The translations under genes were made by a program, and so were the position numbers. A stretch of 13,800 nt of DNA, taken from contig CANQTI010000029.1 in the NCBI GenBank assembly GCA_947626725.1, positions 1 to 13,800 on the forward strand, read 5' to 3'. Every line of letters begins with the position of its first letter. Position 1 is the first letter of the stretch. The notes beneath the pieces were generated by a model, which was given only the letters and a program-made list of their open reading frames with translations, was not told the DNA's origin and did not search any database. This stretch comes from an uncultured Eisenbergiella sp. GTDB lineage: Bacteria > Bacillota > Clostridia > Lachnospirales > Lachnospiraceae. Shown here in pieces: positions 1 to 6,742 of this stretch.

Positions 1-84
1 TTCTTTGCCGCCAGCTATGCGGACGGCACCATGCAGGCGTGCGCCGAGACCTACGGCGTACAGGCCGCGCTGATCGAACAATAA
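1..84 (+). CDS. C-terminal end of probable amino acid ABC transporter substrate-binding protein (5' truncated)
   Basis: The first 84 bases read in frame 1 as 27 residues ending in TAA (82-84); the start lies outside the window. The visible piece (ends AALIEQ) is too short to identify alone. It is called a periplasmic-type binding protein because the next two genes are a polar amino acid permease and its ATPase on the same strand, and because residues SYADGTMQACAETYG suit the C-terminal helix of an extracellular amino-acid-binding protein. In that role it would be a lipid-anchored ligand receptor outside the membrane. It is separated from the permease gene by 234 bp with terminator-like hairpins. 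Confidence 0.6.
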   Translation, partial: FFAASYADGTMQACAETYGVQAALIEQ

Positions 85-87
85 AAA

Positions 88-110
88 ACAGGCGGCATTC
101 CGCTGTCTTT
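88..110 (+). terminator. possible weak terminator hairpin after the binding-protein gene
   Basis: Four bases after the TAA stop, ACAG (88-91) and CGG (93-95) pair with CCG (100-102) and CTGT (103-106) around a CATT loop, with G92 bulged. An A-run precedes the stem and CTTTG follows it. The T-tract is poor, so termination would be partial at best. Confidence 0.35.
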
Positions 111-150
111 GTCCGGCCAAACATCGGCCGTTCGATCCGTATACATTCCG

Positions 151-181
151 ACAGAGGACGGAACCTTCCGCCCTCTGTTTT
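151..181 (+). terminator. intergenic terminator or attenuator hairpin inside the ABC operon
   Basis: ACAGAGG (151-157) pairs with CCTCTGT (172-178) and CGGAA (159-163) pairs with TTCCG (166-170), with one A-C mismatch (158/171) between the two arms. A TTTT run ends at 181. This is a 12-pair stem followed by T residues, the form of an intrinsic terminator. I see no convincing promoter between it and the permease start at 319, so the permease and ATPase are probably reached by read-through. That would give more binding protein than transporter, a common arrangement in ABC uptake operons. Confidence 0.5.
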
Positions 182-318
182 GCATCAGGCAGCCATGTCC
201 GCGGCTGCTGCATCCACATTCCGTCGCACGCCCTTTCCTTCGCACTGTCCCGTGCTGCTGGGTGCATGCCGGAATGCCTTCTGTCTTTGCCGCCCCGCGG
301 CGGAATGGAGATGATAAA

Positions 319-1005
319 ATGCAGTTGATCCTGGAACAGATGCCGGTGGTCATAAACGCTCTGAACATCGGCTTTATACAAACCTTAAAGCTCTTTTTCG
401 TGACGCTGATCGGCGCGTTCCCGCTGGGACTGATCATCGCCTTCGGCTCCATGTCCCGGTTTCGCCCCTTAAGCGGCTTCACAAGGCTGGTCGTCTGGGT
501 CGTCCGCGGCACGCCCCTGATGATCCAGCTTCTGATCATCTATTATTTTCCCGGACTGGTGCTGGATAACCCGATCTGGGGCGGCGGAGAGACCGGACGG
601 TTTCTGGCCGCGTCCACGGCGTTCATCATCAATTACGCCTGCTATTTTTCGGAGATCTACAGAGGCGGCATTCAAGGCGTTCCCATCGGGCAGGAGGAAG
701 CCGGGCTGGTGCTGGGCATGACCAAAAGCCAGATCTTCTTTCGGATCAAGCTGCTGCAGATGATCAAACGCATCGTGCCGCCCATGTCCAACGAAATCAT
801 CACGCTGGTCAAGGACACCGCCCTGGCCCGCATCATCGCGCTGCAGGAGGTCATCTTCGCCGGCCAGTCCTTCCTGAAGGGCTCCCACGGCATTTCCGGC
901 GCGATCTGGCCGCTGTTTTTTACGGCGTTTTATTACCTCATCTTCAACGGCCTTCTGACGCTTTTGCTGGGATGGCTGGAAAAGAAGCTGGATTATTTCA
1001 GATAA
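319..1005 (+). CDS. polar amino acid ABC transporter permease (HisM/GlnP type)
   Basis: A 228-residue inner-membrane permease subunit that would form the translocation channel for an amino acid such as glutamine, cystine or a basic amino acid; the substrate cannot be read from sequence. It starts MQLILEQM, with hydrophobic segments near residues 22-42, 55-78, 98-111 and 197-219. The VRGTPLMIQ motif (62-70), typical of the HisM/GlnP family, is present. The cytoplasmic EAA-type loop that docks on the ATPase lies around residues 126-144 (EEAGLVLGM, then IFFRIKLLQ). Length is normal for the family. The frame stays open upstream to an ATG at 109, but the start at 319 has GGAG at 307-310 and matches the family N-terminus. 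A small GCCGC/GCGGC hairpin (289-301) sits just upstream of that ribosome binding site. The ATPase gene follows after 13 bp. Confidence 0.93.
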   Translation: MQLILEQMPVVINALNIGFIQTLKLFFVTLIGAFPLGLIIAFGSMSRFRPLSGFTRLVVWVVRGTPLMIQLLIIYYFPGLVLDNPIWGGGETGRFLAASTAFIINYACYFSEIYRGGIQGVPIGQEEAGLVLGMTKSQIFFRIKLLQMIKRIVPPMSNEIITLVKDTALARIIALQEVIFAGQSFLKGSHGISGAIWPLFFTAFYYLIFNGLLTLLLGWLEKKLDYFR

Positions 1006-1018
1006 GGAGGCGCGAACA

Positions 1019-1804
1019 ATGCCCATTCTGGAAGTGGAAAACCTGTCTAAAACCTTCGGCCGCACCAGCGTGCTGAAAAAAATAAACCTGTCCCTGGAGC
1101 AGGGGCAGGCGCTTTCCATCATCGGTTCTTCCGGCAGCGGCAAGACCACACTGCTGCGGTGTCTGAATTTTCTGGAAACGCCGGACGCCGGGATCATTCG
1201 GGTAAACGGCGAGACCCTGTTCGATGCCGCCGATCCTGCCACCCAGTGGGAATCATCCATCCGCAAAAAAAGGCTGCATTTCGGCCTGGTATTTCAATCC
1301 TTCAATCTGTTTCCTCAATATACGGCGCTGGAGAACGTGATGCTGGCCAAAAAGCTGCTGGCTGCGGAACGACCGGACTTCAAAGCGAAGAAAAAGGAAA
1401 TCCTGGCGGAAATCGAAGCGCAGGCTGCGGACCTTCTGACCCAAATGGGACTTTCCAACCGGATGACGAACTATCCGCATCAGCTTTCCGGCGGCCAATG
1501 CCAACGGGTGGCCATCGCCCGTGCGCTGGCGCTGCATCCCGATATTCTCTGCTTTGACGAGCCCACCTCGGCGTTGGATCCGGAACTGACCGGAGAAGTG
1601 CTCCGGGTCATTCGAGAACTCGCCGACAAGAACACCACCATGATCATCGTCACCCACGAAATGGCTTTCGCCAGAGATGTGGCGGACCATGTGATTTTCA
1701 TGGACGAGGGCATGATCGTGGAACAGGGCCGTCCGCTGGAGGTGTTTGAAAATCCGAAGGAAGAGCGGACCAGACAATTCCTTTCCCGCTTTAAACAGGG
1801 CTAA
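1019..1804 (+). CDS. polar amino acid ABC transporter ATP-binding protein (GlnQ/HisP type)
   Basis: A 261-residue cytoplasmic ATPase that powers the permease encoded just upstream. Visible motifs, in order: Walker A GSSGSGKTT (36-44), Q-loop Q93, signature LSGGQ (156-160), Walker B ending LCFDEP with D180 and E181, D-loop SALD (184-187) and switch histidine H213. It is about 20 residues longer than the usual ~240, with the extra residues mainly around 66-84 (an insert after VNGETLF). The start is fixed by AAGGAGG (1004-1010), which overlaps the permease stop codon and lies 8 bp from the ATG. Permease and ATPase are therefore one transcription unit. A hairpin terminator follows 6 bp after the stop. 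Confidence 0.95.
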   Translation: MPILEVENLSKTFGRTSVLKKINLSLEQGQALSIIGSSGSGKTTLLRCLNFLETPDAGIIRVNGETLFDAADPATQWESSIRKKRLHFGLVFQSFNLFPQYTALENVMLAKKLLAAERPDFKAKKKEILAEIEAQAADLLTQMGLSNRMTNYPHQLSGGQCQRVAIARALALHPDILCFDEPTSALDPELTGEVLRVIRELADKNTTMIIVTHEMAFARDVADHVIFMDEGMIVEQGRPLEVFENPKEERTRQFLSRFKQG

Positions 1805-1810
1805 AGACAC

Positions 1811-1850
1811 AGGCACGCCTTCGGCTGAAACCGCAGACGTGCCTTCTCTT
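1811..1850. terminator. intrinsic terminator between convergent operons
   Basis: AGGCACG (1811-1817) pairs with CGTGCCT (1838-1844). Inside it, CT pairs with AG and CGG pairs with CCG, with two symmetric single mismatches and a CTGAAA loop. On the + strand TTCTCTT follows (1844-1850), giving a good terminator for the ABC operon. On the - strand the hairpin is followed by GTGTCTTTAG, so it could weakly stop the aroA-side transcript too. A second small stem, AGCCGC (1890-1895) with GCGGCT (1906-1911), lies between it and aroA but lacks a T-run in either direction. Confidence 0.65.
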
Positions 1851-1955
1851 ACCGCCTCCAAAAATCGCAGGCGTACCCTTTTCACGATAAGCCGCTCTCT
1901 GCCGCGCGGCTGTCACACCGCCGCTGTCATCTCACCTGGAAGCATACCCAGTGCG

Positions 1956-3365
1956 TTATCCCTCTGTCAGAGCTGTACTCACCTGATCCAACACTTCAAA
2001 ATAGTTCTCAAACGTCTTTTTGCAGCAATCCGGCCCAGCGATACAAATTCCTTCCGCCCGCAGTCCGGTCAGGGCAAAGCCCATGGCCATCCGATGATCA
2101 TCATAGGTTTCGATTACCGCAGGGGACGGCGTCCCCGGCCAGATCGTAATGCCATCTTCCGCCGTTTCGCAGCGGATCCCCATACGCCGCAGTTCTGCCG
2201 CCATGGCCGCCAATCGGTCGCTCTCCTGATATCGGATATGGCCAATGCCGGTGATCGTCACCGGTCCGTCCGCATAAGGCGCAATAGCCGCCAGCGTAAT
2301 GGCCTGATCGGAGCAGGCGCTCATATTTGCTGCGACGCCTTTCAGACGTCCGCCAACAGGCCCCGAAAGCGTCAGTCCAGCTTCTCTTTCTTCCAGTACA
2401 CAGCCCATCCGTTCCAGGATCCGCAAAAATTCCACATCCCCCTGCTTGCCGTGCAGATGAACGTCCCGCACTGCAGCACGCACACCCAGCACCGCCGCCA
2501 GCGCATAAAAATAAGAGGCTGCAGAAACATCCGGCTCAATCTGATATTCCCTCGCCCGGTAAGTCTGTCCCTCAGGAATCTCATAGAAAATCCCGCCAGC
2601 CGTCCCGGCATCCATCATCAAGCCGCTGTCCGCCCCGGTCCCTTCCGCCGGCGCATCATTCCTGGCCGTTCCTGCCGCATCCGCGCTGTCCGCCCTTACC
2701 TTTCTGCACTCGAGTCCGAACTCCCGCATCATCTCCACTGTCATGTCCACATAGGCCATGCCATGGCTGCCCTCCGCTGTCACGCGCATCCCCTCCGGCG
2801 CCAAACAGGAAGAAATCAGCAGTGCACTCAAAAACTGGCTGGAACGATCGATATTCACGGAAACCTCACGCCTGTTCACACCATGTCCCGTGATTTGAAA
2901 CGGAAAATGCCCTTTCGCTTCCTCATAAACGATCTGCGCGCCCAGATACTCCAGCTTCTCCAGCAGCGGCCGCATGGGCCGCCTCCGCATCTGCGCCGAG
3001 GCATCGAAATGCCAGTTTCCCTCTGACATCCCCAAAAAAGCAGTCAGAAACCGGGCCGCAGTTCCGGCGCTGCCCACATACAGCTCTGCCTTCGTTTTGG
3101 GAATACGGCCGCCCAACCCCATCACACGGATTGTTTTCGCTTCTTCATCCGCATCTGTCTCAAAGCCCAGTGCCCGAATACATCTCAGGAAATAACGGGA
3201 GTCCTCCGAAAAAAGAGCTCCCTTCAAAAGGCTTTCGCCGTCCGCCAGCGTAGCCAGCAAAAGTGCCCGATTGGTAATGCTCTTCGATCCCGGCACGGTG
3301 ACAGTGATTTCATTTCTTTTAAGCTGATCAAAGATCTTTTTTACCTGATACGGATCATGTGTCAA
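1956..3365 (-). CDS. aroA: 3-phosphoshikimate 1-carboxyvinyltransferase (EPSP synthase)
   Basis: Transfers the enolpyruvyl group of PEP to shikimate-3-phosphate, the sixth step of the shikimate pathway to aromatic amino acids; cytoplasmic. Recognised by TVPGSKSITNRALLLA (23-38, catalytic-site K28), the GSAGTAARFLTAF signature (98-110), SDQ with D353, QESDRL (380-385, E381), YDDHRMAM (421-428) and KTFENYFEV (450-458). The TTG at 3363-3365 is chosen because AAAGGA precedes it by 11 bases and the N-terminus then fits the family. The frame also opens at a GTG at 3476 that overlaps the upstream stop as GTGA and would add 37 charged residues. At 469 residues it is longer than the usual ~430, owing to a Gly/Ala/Asp-rich insertion at about 223-258. 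It is last in a glycan gene cluster, with a 107-bp gap before it. An aroA gene in this place is unexpected. Confidence 0.95.
   Translation of the reverse strand: MTHDPYQVKKIFDQLKRNEITVTVPGSKSITNRALLLATLADGESLLKGALFSEDSRYFLRCIRALGFETDADEEAKTIRVMGLGGRIPKTKAELYVGSAGTAARFLTAFLGMSEGNWHFDASAQMRRRPMRPLLEKLEYLGAQIVYEEAKGHFPFQITGHGVNRREVSVNIDRSSQFLSALLISSCLAPEGMRVTAEGSHGMAYVDMTVEMMREFGLECRKVRADSADAAGTARNDAPAEGTGADSGLMMDAGTAGGIFYEIPEGQTYRAREYQIEPDVSAASYFYALAAVLGVRAAVRDVHLHGKQGDVEFLRILERMGCVLEEREAGLTLSGPVGGRLKGVAANMSACSDQAITLAAIAPYADGPVTITGIGHIRYQESDRLAAMAAELRRMGIRCETAEDGITIWPGTPSPAVIETYDDHRMAMGFALTGLRAEGICIAGPDCCKKTFENYFEVLDQVSTALTEG
2624..2695. repeat. 12-bp direct repeat inside the aroA insertion
   Basis: CGCTGTCCGCCC occurs at 2624-2635 and again at 2684-2695, exactly 60 bp apart and in the same reading frame. 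On the coding strand both copies read GGGCGGACAGCG and encode Ala-Asp-Ser. They lie in the stretch of aroA that has no counterpart in ordinary EPSP synthases, which suggests the insertion grew by a duplication or slippage event. Confidence 0.75.
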
Positions 3366-3376
3366 TCTTTTCGTTT

Positions 3377-3388
3377 TCCTTTCTCCTT
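3377..3388 (-). promoter_or_regulatory. ribosome binding site supporting the TTG start of aroA
   Basis: Read on the - strand this is AAGGAG (3383-3388) followed directly by AAAGGA (3377-3382). AAAGGA lies 11 bases, and AAGGAG 17 bases, from the TTG at 3365. The spacing is a little long. Even so, the site is much better than anything in front of the alternative GTG at 3476, where only a GGAG touching the start codon is found. Confidence 0.5.
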
Positions 3389-3472
3389 CGCCGCATCCTG
3401 CCGCCTCCCCAAAGGGCCCCGCAGTCCGCCGCCGCTGTTTTTTCCCGCACGTCCATCCTTTATGCTCCGCAG

Positions 3473-5503
3473 TCACTCCGGAGACTGATATTGCAGCCCG
3501 TTCCCTGTTTCCTTCGGCAGCACCTGATATACATTCACACCTTCCGTGATCTCGCCGGTCTTGAGCACCCGAAGCTCCAGGCCTTCCTGTTCAAAAAGAG
3601 CCTCCAGCCACCCCAGATCAGACGCCGCGCTGCAGACCAGGCTGACCGGCGGACCGCTTCGGACCGCTTCTCCCATGGAAGAAAAACCGAAAGCCGCCAG
3701 CTTTTTCCCTGTCAGCGGACTTTTCACCAGCCAGCCCCCCAGCAGATCATAATTAAAGGGCTTCTCCTTGTCCGCCGCGATTTTTTCACTGAAATCTACG
3801 GTAGAATATACATCCTCCAGAAATAGCCGCCCCGGGTGCGCGCTGCAGTAATCCGCCACCGCCCGGTTAACCGCATTGACTGTTTCCCGACGGTCATATT
3901 CCTGCCGAACACTGGCGGCCGTTTTCGGAAGCTGGAACAAACCGAAGCCCAAAAGCAGCAGCGCTCCGACCAGACCGACAAACAGCGAAACGCTCCCCAG
4001 CCAATCCGAACAGACCGCATTTTCCTGTCCGGCCCATGTCCGCCGACCTTTCCGGGCATCGGTTCCCAGCGCCGGTCCGCTTTGGGGCAAACGACCCGAT
4101 CCGGTTTTATCCAGCCAATCCAATCCGGTTTCTCCCGCCTGCTCCGGCCCGTTTTGAGCCATCCGTCCGTCCGTATGGCCCGCCTCCAAAAACACCAGTC
4201 CCGCATACAGCAGGATCTGCGCCAAATAAAGCGGATGCAGCACCCGGTCTACCGGACGGTCCCGCAGCAACAGAAACAGCCACAGTGTGCTGCCCACTGC
4301 CAGTGCCAACGGCGCCTGCCATAGAAAACGCAGACGGCGCCCCAACAAGCAGAGCAAAACGGACAGAATTCCAAGAAACAGCAATGCCGCGTTCAGGATC
4401 AGATCCCGTTTCCCCAGCCAGTGCCCATACACCAGATCCCAAATCCCTTCTCGCAGACTTTTCCGAAACAGCCCGCCGGTTCCGTCCCGCCGGGCCGCCT
4501 CCCGCTCCAAAGTCTCCAGCATATCCGTATCGATCCCGTCATCTGCCCCGAAGTTATAATTTTCCAGCAGCGTCTGCTGAATCTCTTTCACACCTGCCGC
4601 CTGATAACTGTTCTCGTTGGCCTCATAATCATTGATAAAATCCAAATGATAATCGTACAGTTCCGTTCGGGCATCAAAAAAGCGCCGGAAGGACTTCCAA
4701 TCCGCACCGCGGTAAGCAAAGCTGTCCCAACTGGCGAGGCATACGCAGCCTGCTATCAAAAGGCCGAAGCAGATCAGATAATTCCGCAGATTTTCCCACG
4801 AAAAAGGCGCCCTCTCCCGTCCCCACCGGCACAGTCCTGCCACAGCTGCCAATGGCAAAAGCAGCAGCGCCATCTCGGAACGCAGACAAAATGCCAGCCA
4901 ATACAGGGCGAGGGTGAGTCCATGGCAGCGCAGGAATGCGCCCATACCCGGCCCCGCTTTCCTGACGGTCAGAAACCGGAAAATAGCCGCCCCCGCCAGC
5001 ATCCCGGCCGCGACCGTATACTGCACGAATACCAGATGACGCCCAAAGGCCGCCGCGAAAAAAACACCCTCTGCCGCCAGTACCAGAAGCTTTCCCAACC
5101 GCAGTCCGAAGAAAACCCGTTTTCCGGCTGCAAAAAGGGGCCTCCCTGCGCAGCGGTCCAGACAGCAGGCCGTCTCATAACCTATCAGAAAAATACTGCC
5201 GAACTGACACAGCTCAAGAAAGACGCCGAACACCGGAATCGCAAGCACCCGGTACAGCAGACTCAGACACAGGCCCAGCGGATACAGAAGCTGCATGGTC
5301 CGCCCCTCCGGCGTTCCGGTATAGACGCCGGACAGGATATCCTTGATCAGCACATCGTCGTTCAGGTCATAATAGAAATCGTATCGCAGGGCAATGGGCA
5401 AAAACAGCGCCATCGTCATCAGAAAAGCCGCCAGAAGATTTTCTTTTTCCTTCACGCGCTGTATCCAGCCGGCCGGATACAGCGCCCGTTTTTTACGCTC
5501 CAT
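3473..5503 (-). CDS. large multispanning membrane protein, GT-C-like layout, function unknown
   Basis: A 676-residue protein with a short basic N-terminus, about ten or more hydrophobic segments, and a soluble C-terminal domain of roughly 150 residues, probably outside the membrane. After the first membrane segment (about 25-39) comes the acidic loop YYDLNDDVLIKD (44-55, D49 and D50). An acidic first outer loop is typical of GT-C glycosyltransferases, which use polyprenyl-phosphate sugars. I infer a GT-C-type transferase or related glycan protein, but no diagnostic family motif is visible. A Gly/Gln/Trp-rich hydrophilic linker, encoded at about 4010-4170, separates two late membrane segments. 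The ATG at 5503 lies inside wecE (11-bp overlap), implying translational coupling. The domain ends VNVYQVLPKE, echoing the end of the other membrane protein at 6743-8467. Confidence 0.8.
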   Translation of the reverse strand: MERKKRALYPAGWIQRVKEKENLLAAFLMTMALFLPIALRYDFYYDLNDDVLIKDILSGVYTGTPEGRTMQLLYPLGLCLSLLYRVLAIPVFGVFLELCQFGSIFLIGYETACCLDRCAGRPLFAAGKRVFFGLRLGKLLVLAAEGVFFAAAFGRHLVFVQYTVAAGMLAGAAIFRFLTVRKAGPGMGAFLRCHGLTLALYWLAFCLRSEMALLLLPLAAVAGLCRWGRERAPFSWENLRNYLICFGLLIAGCVCLASWDSFAYRGADWKSFRRFFDARTELYDYHLDFINDYEANENSYQAAGVKEIQQTLLENYNFGADDGIDTDMLETLEREAARRDGTGGLFRKSLREGIWDLVYGHWLGKRDLILNAALLFLGILSVLLCLLGRRLRFLWQAPLALAVGSTLWLFLLLRDRPVDRVLHPLYLAQILLYAGLVFLEAGHTDGRMAQNGPEQAGETGLDWLDKTGSGRLPQSGPALGTDARKGRRTWAGQENAVCSDWLGSVSLFVGLVGALLLLGFGLFQLPKTAASVRQEYDRRETVNAVNRAVADYCSAHPGRLFLEDVYSTVDFSEKIAADKEKPFNYDLLGGWLVKSPLTGKKLAAFGFSSMGEAVRSGPPVSLVCSAASDLGWLEALFEQEGLELRVLKTGEITEGVNVYQVLPKETGNGLQYQSPE
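4099..4131. repeat. short 9-bp direct repeat in the linker of the membrane-protein gene
   Basis: ATCCGGTTT occurs at 4099-4107 and 4123-4131, with CAGCCAATCC between them (4112-4121) and again further left near 3999-4008. They lie in the part of the gene that encodes the hydrophilic linker, where the protein repeats Asp-Trp-Leu. This may be simple coding similarity rather than a real duplication. Confidence 0.4.
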
Positions 5504-6665
5504 AGAATTCCCTGATCTTCTCCGCCACAAAGGCCGCATCCTCCGCCGTGAGCCCGTAGTACATGGGCAGACGCAGCAGCCGTTCGCTTTCCTTCGTCGT
5601 GTAGACGTCCTCCCCGAAAAACCGGCCGTACCTCATGCCGGCGGGCGCGGAATGCAGCGGCACATAATGAGTGACCGCGACCACATCATACTCCTCCAGG
5701 AATTCCTTCAGCGCGGCGCATTCCTGCTCGTCCGCCGTCTTGATGTAAAACATATGCGCGTTGTGCACACAGCCCTCCGGCACGATGGGCAGTTCGATCT
5801 TCCCCGCCTTCGCCAGGGGAGTCAGCAGCCCGTAATATTCCTGCCACCGGGCCAGCCGCCAGGCATTGATTTCCTCTGCCAGCTCCAGCTGGGCGTACAG
5901 ATAGGCCACGTTCAGCTCGCTGGGCAGATAGCTGGAACCGAAGTCCTGCCATCGGTATTTGTCCACCTGTCCCCGGTAATATTTGCTCCGGTCGGTGCCC
6001 TTTTCCCGGAAGATCTCGGCCTTCTCCACATATTTCGGGTCCCGGATCAACAGTGCGCCGCCTTCTCCCATGCTGTAATTTTTCGTCTCGTGGAAGCTGT
6101 AGCAGCCGAAATCACCGATGCTGCCCAGCGCCTTTCCCTTATAGGAAGCCATCACACCCTGAGCCGCGTCCTCTACGACGAACAGATTATGGCGCTTCGC
6201 GATCTCCAGGATCGTATCCATCTCACAGGCCACGCCCGCATAATGCACCGGAACGATCGCCTTCGTTTTCTCCGTGACCGCGGCTTCAATAAGCTTCTCA
6301 TCGATATTCATAGTATCGGGCCGAATATCTACGAAAACCGGCACCGCTCCCCGCAGCACAAAGGCATTGGCCGTGGATACGAAGGTGAAGGACGGCATAA
6401 TCACCTCGTCGCCGGGCTCGATGCCGCATAATAGCGCTGCCAGTTCTGTAGCATGGGTACAGGAGGTCGTCATCAGACACTTTGCTGTCCCGGTTTTTTC
6501 CTCAAACCACCTGCTCACCCGCTTCGTGAACGCCCCGTCCCCGCAGATTTGCTTGTTCTCCACCGCCTGTCTCACATATTCATATTCCTTTCCGGTAAAA
6601 GGCGGCACATTGAACCGAATCTTTTCAAGCCCCGTAAAGGGCAGTTTTCCCTGCTGCATAGCCAT
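5493..6665 (-). CDS. wecE: dTDP-4-amino-4,6-dideoxygalactose transaminase (WecE/RffA type)
   Basis: A PLP-dependent sugar aminotransferase of the DegT/DnrJ/EryC1 family. WecE converts dTDP-4-keto-6-deoxy-D-glucose to dTDP-4-amino-4,6-dideoxy-D-galactose (dTDP-Fuc4N) with glutamate. The sequence follows E. coli WecE closely through IMPSFTFVSTANAFVLRGA (89-107), PVHYAGVACEMDTI (139-152), VVEDAAQGVM (163-172), FHETKNYS (191-198, PLP lysine K195), GSSYL (243-247), NAHMFYIK (302-309) and YTTKESERLLRLP (355-367). The 390-residue length compares with about 376 in E. coli; the excess is a short N-terminal tail. The ATG at 6665 is preferred because GGGAG lies 4 bases upstream; a GTG at 6740 would add 25 highly charged residues, and a second ATG lies at 6659. 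The next gene overlaps its end by 11 bp. Genes for dTDP-4-keto-6-deoxyglucose supply (rmlA/rmlB) are not in the window. Confidence 0.93.
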   Translation of the reverse strand: MAMQQGKLPFTGLEKIRFNVPPFTGKEYEYVRQAVENKQICGDGAFTKRVSRWFEEKTGTAKCLMTTSCTHATELAALLCGIEPGDEVIMPSFTFVSTANAFVLRGAVPVFVDIRPDTMNIDEKLIEAAVTEKTKAIVPVHYAGVACEMDTILEIAKRHNLFVVEDAAQGVMASYKGKALGSIGDFGCYSFHETKNYSMGEGGALLIRDPKYVEKAEIFREKGTDRSKYYRGQVDKYRWQDFGSSYLPSELNVAYLYAQLELAEEINAWRLARWQEYYGLLTPLAKAGKIELPIVPEGCVHNAHMFYIKTADEQECAALKEFLEEYDVVAVTHYVPLHSAPAGMRYGRFFGEDVYTTKESERLLRLPMYYGLTAEDAAFVAEKIREFYGA

Positions 6666-6742
6666 TTTCTCCCGTTCCCGTTTTCTTTGCGCTTTTCGGA
6701 TGTCTTCCTCCGGTCCCCGCCGGTTTCCCCGAAAAAACACGT

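Noticed and set aside
109..318. In-frame upstream extension of the permease from an ATG at 109
   Set aside because: It spans the terminator-like hairpin at 151-181 and lacks family similarity; the ATG at 319 has a ribosome binding site and the right N-terminus.
1746..3026. Long + strand open frame of 426 codons opposite aroA
   Set aside because: Arg/Pro/His-rich translation without motifs, lying antisense to a clear EPSP synthase and starting inside the ATPase gene; a shadow of GC-rich coding sequence.
4421..5515. 364-codon + strand open frame opposite the 676-residue membrane protein
   Set aside because: Gln/Arg/His-rich composition typical of antisense shadows, and no ribosome binding site or domain.
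5493..6665. Call of the aminotransferase as PseC, given the nearby pse genes
   Set aside because: The sequence follows E. coli WecE almost throughout (for example the FTFVSTANAFVLRGA and HYAGVACEMDTI segments), which places it in the dTDP-sugar branch rather than with PseC.
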